NCBI RefSeq assembly: GCF_003233845.1
Contig: NZ_QKRB01000040.1
Location: 1-35,398 of the forward strand
From: Paenibacillus sambharensis
GTDB lineage: Bacteria; Bacillota; Bacilli; Paenibacillales; Paenibacillaceae
Reading direction: 5' to 3'
DNA length: 35,398 nucleotides
Part shown: positions 31,428 to 35,398 of the stretch, piece after piece
Numbering within the stretch: position 1 is the first letter of the stretch
Layout of the letters: each line of letters starts with the position of its first letter
The notes under the pieces: generated by a model
What the model was told of the DNA's origin: nothing
What the model saw: only the letters and a program-made list of their open reading frames with translations
The model's database searches: none
Made by a program: the position numbers and the translations under genes

Positions 31428-33248
31428 ATGCTTAATACGTATGCCATTATGATGGTGCTGACCTTGATCGTGATCACGATTGTTATTTCGCTCGTTACAC
31501 GAAAGTTTAACTCCAGTACAGCGAACTTCTATCTCGCCGGCCGGAAGGTTGGCATGCTTACCAACTCAACCGCGATCTGCGGTGATTACTTCTCCGCGGC
31601 CTCTTTCCTGGGCGTGGCTGCAGCGGTATATGCCTCTGGTGTTGACGGCATGTGGTATGCGATCGGCTTTGGCGCGGCCTTTGTGCCGGTCGTGCTGTTC
31701 CTGGCCAGCCCGCTGCGTAAATTTGGCGAGTATACGATCCCCGATTTTCTATTCGCCCGATTTGGAAGAAGCCATGTGGCACGCATCATCGGGGTTGTGA
31801 TGGTACAGCTGATCTGTATTTTCTACCTCGCGCCGCAGATGGTGGGAGCCGGTAATACGTGGAATGTTCTGGTAGGCGTTGGCTTCCTCGGCATGAGCCC
31901 TTATCAGACGGGTGTCGTGGCGGTTGTCATTATCATGATGTTCTATGTTGCGGTTGGCGGGATGAAGGGAACAACCCTGAACCAGATGATTCAGTTCTGG
32001 GTGCTGTTTACCGCTATGTTCATCGTCTTTGCCTTGATTCTGATTAACGGGATCGGCTCCTATGCCTCGGAGCGGGTGCCGCTCGTCAATCCGGCCACGA
32101 TGACGGTGGAGAAGCTGATGGCCGGGGAAGAGGGGAGCAGGCCGTACGATCAGGCTCAGGCGGTCATGAGCCCGGAAGCTTTTGCAGAGGTGGAGGCCGC
32201 CGTGCAGCAGGGAGATCCTGCAGCCTCGGTGAACGTAGTGCTTCCCCAGACGAATAAGCTTCATCCCGAGCGGACGATGACTTTCCAGGAGCCCGGGCAC
32301 CGGTATGACTGGCTGAATCAATTCTCGATGGTTCTCGCCCTGGTGCTTGGAACAATGGGTCTTCCGCATATTATGAACCGGTATTATACGAATCCTTCAG
32401 GCAAGTCGGCAAGACTGACAACACTGTGGGTACTAGGCTTCATCGGCTTCTTCTACATTATGAGCTCGGTAGCGGGCATGGGAGGACGCAAGTATGTCAG
32501 CGAGCTCTCCGGTTCTGATCCGGCCATAGCGGATTTGACCGTGGACGGTCTGCTGCTGAAATCCGATCAGATCATGCCGGTCCTCGGCAAGCTGCTGTTC
32601 GGAGAGTTCGGGTTGGGTTACGTAGCGGCGGGTGCTTTTGCGGCCATGTTCTCGACAGTGGGGGGACTGCTTATCGCTTCAGCGGCATCCTGGGGACATG
32701 ATATCTACGAGAATTATGTGAACCCGAAGGCGCCGGAATGGAAGAAGGTGCTGGTCGGCAAAATTGCGGTCGTCGTGATGGGGCTGTTCTCCCTGCTGGT
32801 CGGCATCGGCATCCCTGCCATCGGGCTGGATAAAGCGTATCCGTCGCTGATCGCCATGATGGTTACTTGGGCGTTCGCCATTTCGGGAGGTGCCTTCGTG
32901 CCCATGCTGCTGTGCTCCATCTGGTGGAAGCGGACGACCCGCAACGGCGCGATCGCCGGTATGCTGGTCGGCGGCGGGGGAAGCATTCTGTTCATCGGGC
33001 TGAATATTCTGAAGGAGACGGGCGTATTCCCGGCAGGCAGCTTTGGGGCGGCGCTTGGAAGCCTTGCGTTCCCGTCCATCTTCATCATCCCGCTGAGCTT
33101 CGCTGTTATTGTGCTGGTCAGCTTGTTCGGCAGGCAGGGGCAGCCGCCTTATGTCAACAGTATTTGGGCCCGGATCCACGGCACGGACGCCTTGTCCGAG
33201 CGGGTGCGTCTGGCTATGCAGGAGGCCGAGAGCCGGGGAAGGGCTTAG
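31428..33248 (+). CDS. actP: ActP-like sodium:solute (acetate-type) symporter
   Basis: The 606-aa sodium/solute symporter (SSS family) has about thirteen membrane helices. The N-terminal block FYLAGRKVGMLTNSTAICGDYFSAASFLGVAAAVYASGVDGMWYAIGF and QFSMVLALVLGTMGLPHIMNRYYTNPSGKSAR are close to cation/acetate symporters. A hydrophilic stretch of some 70-80 residues at about 215-290 (VEKLMAGEEGSRPYDQAQ...) makes it longer than the 549-aa E. coli ActP. ATG 31428 is preferred, with AGGAGGTG (31411-31418) 9 bases ahead; GTG 31416 lies inside that site. Acetate or another short-chain carboxylate is the likely substrate; no acs gene is in the window. Confidence 0.88.
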   Translation: MLNTYAIMMVLTLIVITIVISLVTRKFNSSTANFYLAGRKVGMLTNSTAICGDYFSAASFLGVAAAVYASGVDGMWYAIGFGAAFVPVVLFLASPLRKFGEYTIPDFLFARFGRSHVARIIGVVMVQLICIFYLAPQMVGAGNTWNVLVGVGFLGMSPYQTGVVAVVIIMMFYVAVGGMKGTTLNQMIQFWVLFTAMFIVFALILINGIGSYASERVPLVNPATMTVEKLMAGEEGSRPYDQAQAVMSPEAFAEVEAAVQQGDPAASVNVVLPQTNKLHPERTMTFQEPGHRYDWLNQFSMVLALVLGTMGLPHIMNRYYTNPSGKSARLTTLWVLGFIGFFYIMSSVAGMGGRKYVSELSGSDPAIADLTVDGLLLKSDQIMPVLGKLLFGEFGLGYVAAGAFAAMFSTVGGLLIASAASWGHDIYENYVNPKAPEWKKVLVGKIAVVVMGLFSLLVGIGIPAIGLDKAYPSLIAMMVTWAFAISGGAFVPMLLCSIWWKRTTRNGAIAGMLVGGGGSILFIGLNILKETGVFPAGSFGAALGSLAFPSIFIIPLSFAVIVLVSLFGRQGQPPYVNSIWARIHGTDALSERVRLAMQEAESRGRA

Positions 33249-33288
33249 GGCTTTAGCTTCTATATACGGTTTTAGCTCTGATTTCAAA

Positions 33289-33331
33289 GGGGCCGTCCCG
33301 GGGTCATTCCTATGGCTTATGGGGCGGCCCC
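33289..33331 (+). terminator. GC-rich hairpin after actP
   Basis: GGGGCCGTCCC (33289-33299) pairs with GGGGCGGCCCC (33321-33331) with one G-T pair around a 21-base loop. No T run follows, so it is either a poor terminator or an RNA-stabilising stem. Confidence 0.5.
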
Positions 33332-33367
33332 GTCATGTTGTGTAGCGTCTTTGTTACAGGAGGCGGT

Positions 33368-33514
33368 GTGGTGCAAATCCTAATCGTGAACCATCCCGAG
33401 CGGGTGAGCAGCATGGTTGTTGTGGACGGTAGGTGCATTGCGTACTGGCCGCCGCCCCATTTGGTTTCGAAGTTATGGCCTCCTTCTACTGCACTGGGGG
33501 AGCGGTGTTCATGA
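33368..33514 (+). CDS. possible small protein, 48 aa, unknown
   Basis: A short frame begins with GTG (33368, or 33371) and has AGGAGG (33358-33363) 4-7 bases ahead. The product starts MVQILIVNHPERVSSMVVVDGRC and ends at TGA 33512-33514. I recognise no family, and there is no signal peptide. The good ribosome binding site is the only support; it may be a remnant. Confidence 0.25.
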   Translation: MVQILIVNHPERVSSMVVVDGRCIAYWPPPHLVSKLWPPSTALGERCS

Positions 33515-33545
33515 ATAGAGCAACCCGGGCATAGGCTTCCCCGGT

Positions 33546-33614
33546 ATGCCATATTACAAATCTAACAGAACTCAGCAACCTTATTTCAATGCATACGGGT
33601 CGCCTCACCAGGTA
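33546..33614 (+). pseudogene. possible gene start cut by the right IS copy
   Basis: An ATG at 33546 opens a frame reading MPYYKSNRTQQPYFNAYGSPHQ that runs into the insertion sequence at 33615 and stops at a TAG about ten codons inside it. The Tyr/Asn/Gln/Pro-rich composition looks like a small spore or coat-type protein, but I see no clear ribosome binding site. The rest of the gene would lie beyond the window if this is real. Confidence 0.25.
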
Positions 33615-33723
33615 AACATTCCTGTCTGCGCTAAGATTCCGTCTTAGACAAAAAAAGGGGCGCCTCGTATGATGGGGGTAGGGGAAATCGGAAGCCCTAA
33701 TAACCCATCAGGAGGCGCTTACT

Positions 33724-34998
33724 ATGAAGTCTACTGTAAGAAACGCAACAAATCAACGTATTGAACGAATTACCATGCAGCATGTTGTTGTGGGAATCGA
33801 CATCGCCAAGGATGCGCACGCCGCGCAGATCACGGATTTCCGTGGACGTTCGCTCACTTCGAAACACCTGTCTTTCACCAATTCACTAGAAGGCTTTGAG
33901 AGGCTCCTCGATTGGATCAAGAAAGCGCAAGCGAAGCACAGTCTCACCTCTTTGCTTGTAGGACTGGAGCCAACAGGACATTACTGGTTCAATCTTGCAA
34001 ACTGGCTTCTTCAGCAAGGGATTGAGGTCGTGCTGGTTAACCCGGTCACGACGCATCGCAATAAGGAAAATCGGGACAATAGTCCGTCCAAGAATGACCC
34101 TAAGGACGCCCTAGTCATCGCGGATGTAGTCAGCAGAGGCTATTACACCGAATATTCACCCCATGCAGCTGTGTTCAGGCGGTTAAAGACACTTATGAGT
34201 GACAGAGAATTTTGGGTAAAGCAGTCTGCCTGTTTTGCCAATCGCATCATTCGCTGGATTGACCTTTACTTTCCGGAATTCCGTCAGGTTTTCCCGAATT
34301 GGGCGACTCTCCGTTCACTGGCATCACTTAAGGCTTTCCCTTTGCCGAGCGACCTTGAAGGGCTGGATGTCGATGCTGTCATCGCCCAGTGGCGAGATCA
34401 AGGCATGAAGCGTGCCTCCGGTGTCAGCGGTAGAGCCAAGGCAGCAGAGCTTCTGGCGGCTGCAACGCGCAGCATTGGAGATAGACAAGCCCTGCAGGAA
34501 GCCAGAGATGACATTGACCGTCTGCTTGCTGCCTATGAGCATACGGCTGCCATGCTCGATGACATAGAACAGGCACTTGAGTTATTACTGGCAGACATCC
34601 CCTTAATAGAGCAACTGCGGAGCATCCAAGGGCTTGGCACCATTGCCTTGGCCGCCATTTTGAGTGGTACGGGCGATTTGCGTCATTACGCTCACGGTCA
34701 GCAAATACTGCGACGCGCCGGTCTCAATCTGGCTGAGCGAACATCTGGCAAGTTCAAGGGGCAGGTCAAGGTCTCCAAACGCGGAGACAGCACTTTGCGT
34801 AAACATCTATACTGGGGCATGTTGAGTTTGGTTCAGCGGCATCCTGACTTCAAGCAGTGGCATGCGAATAACCGGGCAAGGGGAATGAAGAAGCAAGCCT
34901 CACTTTTCAAACTAATCGGCAAACTGGCACGCATTCTCGTTGGTATGGCGCAACGGGGGGAGTCCTACCGTGAATGCGCAGACCTTGTAGCCGCTTAA
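33724..34998 (+). CDS. IS110/IS1111-family DEDD transposase
   Basis: The 424-aa product is identical to the left copy: Asp26, Glu82, Asp125 and Asp128 form the DEDD set and Ser341 is the likely C-terminal nucleophile. AGGAGG near 33709-33714 supports the ATG at 33724. An inverted repeat, GGCGCCTC near 33660 and GAGGCGC near 33711, brackets the leader and could fold over the ribosome binding site to limit expression. Both copies are intact, so the element could still be active. Confidence 0.95.
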   Translation: MKSTVRNATNQRIERITMQHVVVGIDIAKDAHAAQITDFRGRSLTSKHLSFTNSLEGFERLLDWIKKAQAKHSLTSLLVGLEPTGHYWFNLANWLLQQGIEVVLVNPVTTHRNKENRDNSPSKNDPKDALVIADVVSRGYYTEYSPHAAVFRRLKTLMSDREFWVKQSACFANRIIRWIDLYFPEFRQVFPNWATLRSLASLKAFPLPSDLEGLDVDAVIAQWRDQGMKRASGVSGRAKAAELLAAATRSIGDRQALQEARDDIDRLLAAYEHTAAMLDDIEQALELLLADIPLIEQLRSIQGLGTIALAAILSGTGDLRHYAHGQQILRRAGLNLAERTSGKFKGQVKVSKRGDSTLRKHLYWGMLSLVQRHPDFKQWHANNRARGMKKQASLFKLIGKLARILVGMAQRGESYRECADLVAA

Positions 34999-35044
34999 AG
35001 ACCGCAACCCACTACTAACCTCCAAGTTTCGCTTACGAGGATTG

Positions 35045-35363
35045 ACTCATTCGCGGGATTTTCGGCATAACACGCACAAGAGAACCGAGTATGAGTTTCG
35101 GAAGGGCATAGACCCGTTATCTAAACGAGATCGGTCTCCACGCCATGGACAGGTATAACGAAGGAATGTGAGGGCATAGACCCGTCGAGATATGGGAGGG
35201 TGAACCTCCATGGGCCATGTGGGGTTGTGCAGGATAGCGTTTTCAAAGGGCACGTAAATCGCTGCCTCTGTTCCTGCATGTCCGCAAACCGATCCATGGG
35301 TCAATTGCCCCCCTCACGTCCAACCATCTAACCACTCCAAAACGTGAAATCCTGCGAATGAGT
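35045..35363. repeat. 17-bp inverted repeat bracketing the IS non-coding region
   Basis: ACTCATTCGCGGGATTT (35045-35061) is repeated in inverse at 35347-35363 with 16 of 17 positions agreeing. It encloses about 285 bp, including both 15-base modules. The mirror pair in the left copy is at 36-52 and 338-354. It could be a long-range closing stem of the RNA or the ends of a small nested element. Confidence 0.6.
35103..35240 (+). ncRNA. candidate bridge/seek RNA core, right IS copy
   Basis: The 15-base module AGGGCATAGACCCGT occurs at 35103-35117 and 35171-35185, 68 bp apart. The first is followed by the hairpin GAGA-TCGG-TCTC (35127-35138) and the second by GGAGG-GTGAA-CCTCC (35195-35209). Two similar stem-loop modules downstream of an IS1111-type transposase are what a two-loop guide RNA would look like. 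The RNA ends, folding and pairing loops are inferred. Confidence 0.4.
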
Positions 35364-35398
35364 GAGCATTCGTGAGAAAACTCCTTAAATACGAGGGA

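Larger units (their letters stand above)
33615..35398 (+). mobile_element. IS110-family (IS1111-type) insertion sequence, right copy
   Basis: Exact inverted copy of 1-1784. The transposase reads outward to the right, and the 400-bp non-coding region 34999-35398 lies at the window's end. Subterminal repeats are CCTCGTAT at 33663-33670 and ATACGAGG at 35389-35396, the latter 2 bp from the edge. The sequence 33615-33655 outside the inner repeat contains an imperfect hairpin (CTAAGA...TCTTAG) and may be a shared target rather than the element. No target duplication can be assessed. Confidence 0.88.

Noticed and set aside
1785-33614. Composite transposon carrying the biotin operon
   Set aside because: The flanking IS copies are exact and reach the window edges, so a contig break in a repeat explains them equally well; the cargo is mostly core genes and nothing suggests transfer as a unit.

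Overview
The window looks like chromosome of a spore-forming Gram-positive bacterium of the Paenibacillus type. The pointers are strong AGGAGG-type ribosome binding sites, sigma-A promoters, CcpA-like cre sites, a BirA-type biotin operator, a YheC/YheD-family spore-coat gene, a FabV-type enoyl reductase and moderately GC-rich coding DNA. This placement is inferred from gene families, not from a database search. No rRNA, tRNA, CRISPR or phage genes were seen.

Both ends of the window are the same 1784-bp sequence in opposite orientation: an IS110-family (IS1111-type) insertion sequence with a 424-aa DEDD transposase and a 400-bp non-coding region downstream of the transposase. That region carries a duplicated 15-base module and hairpins, the place and style expected of a bridge/seek RNA. 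Because the copies meet the window ends exactly, the window may be a contig that stops in a collapsed repeat, so a composite transposon should not be assumed.

Inside, from left to right: a short tandem-repeat leader; an alpha/beta hydrolase of the epoxide-hydrolase type and an SDR oxidoreductase; a FabV/Ter enoyl reductase; a complete biotin operon bioA-bioD-bioB-bioF-bioH-bioC behind a perfect BirA operator; a sugar ABC importer (lipoprotein plus two permeases, no ATPase) behind a palindrome and a cre-like site; a CGNR zinc-finger regulator; an FMN-binding split-barrel protein paired with a DsrE-like protein; and, convergent, a two-pore-helix type potassium channel.

The second half holds class II fructose-bisphosphate aldolase, a zinc-ribbon threonine synthase (minus strand), panD overlapping a YheC/YheD-type gene, and an EamA transporter divergent from a MocR-type regulator with a direct-repeat operator between them. 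After these come a GH115-like glycosidase without a signal peptide, a DinG-type Fe-S helicase, a soluble PAS-PAS hybrid histidine kinase, and a DUF485-ActP acetate-type symporter pair behind a cre site. The last genomic stretch before the right insertion sequence contains a GC hairpin, a tiny ORF with a good ribosome binding site, and what may be the start of a gene cut by the insertion.

Functionally the best-defined module is biotin synthesis: BioC and BioH make and release the pimeloyl-ACP precursor, and BioF, BioA, BioD and BioB complete the ring, with feedback through BirA. Most other genes are ordinary core or carbon-uptake functions in short transcription units separated by clear intrinsic terminators.
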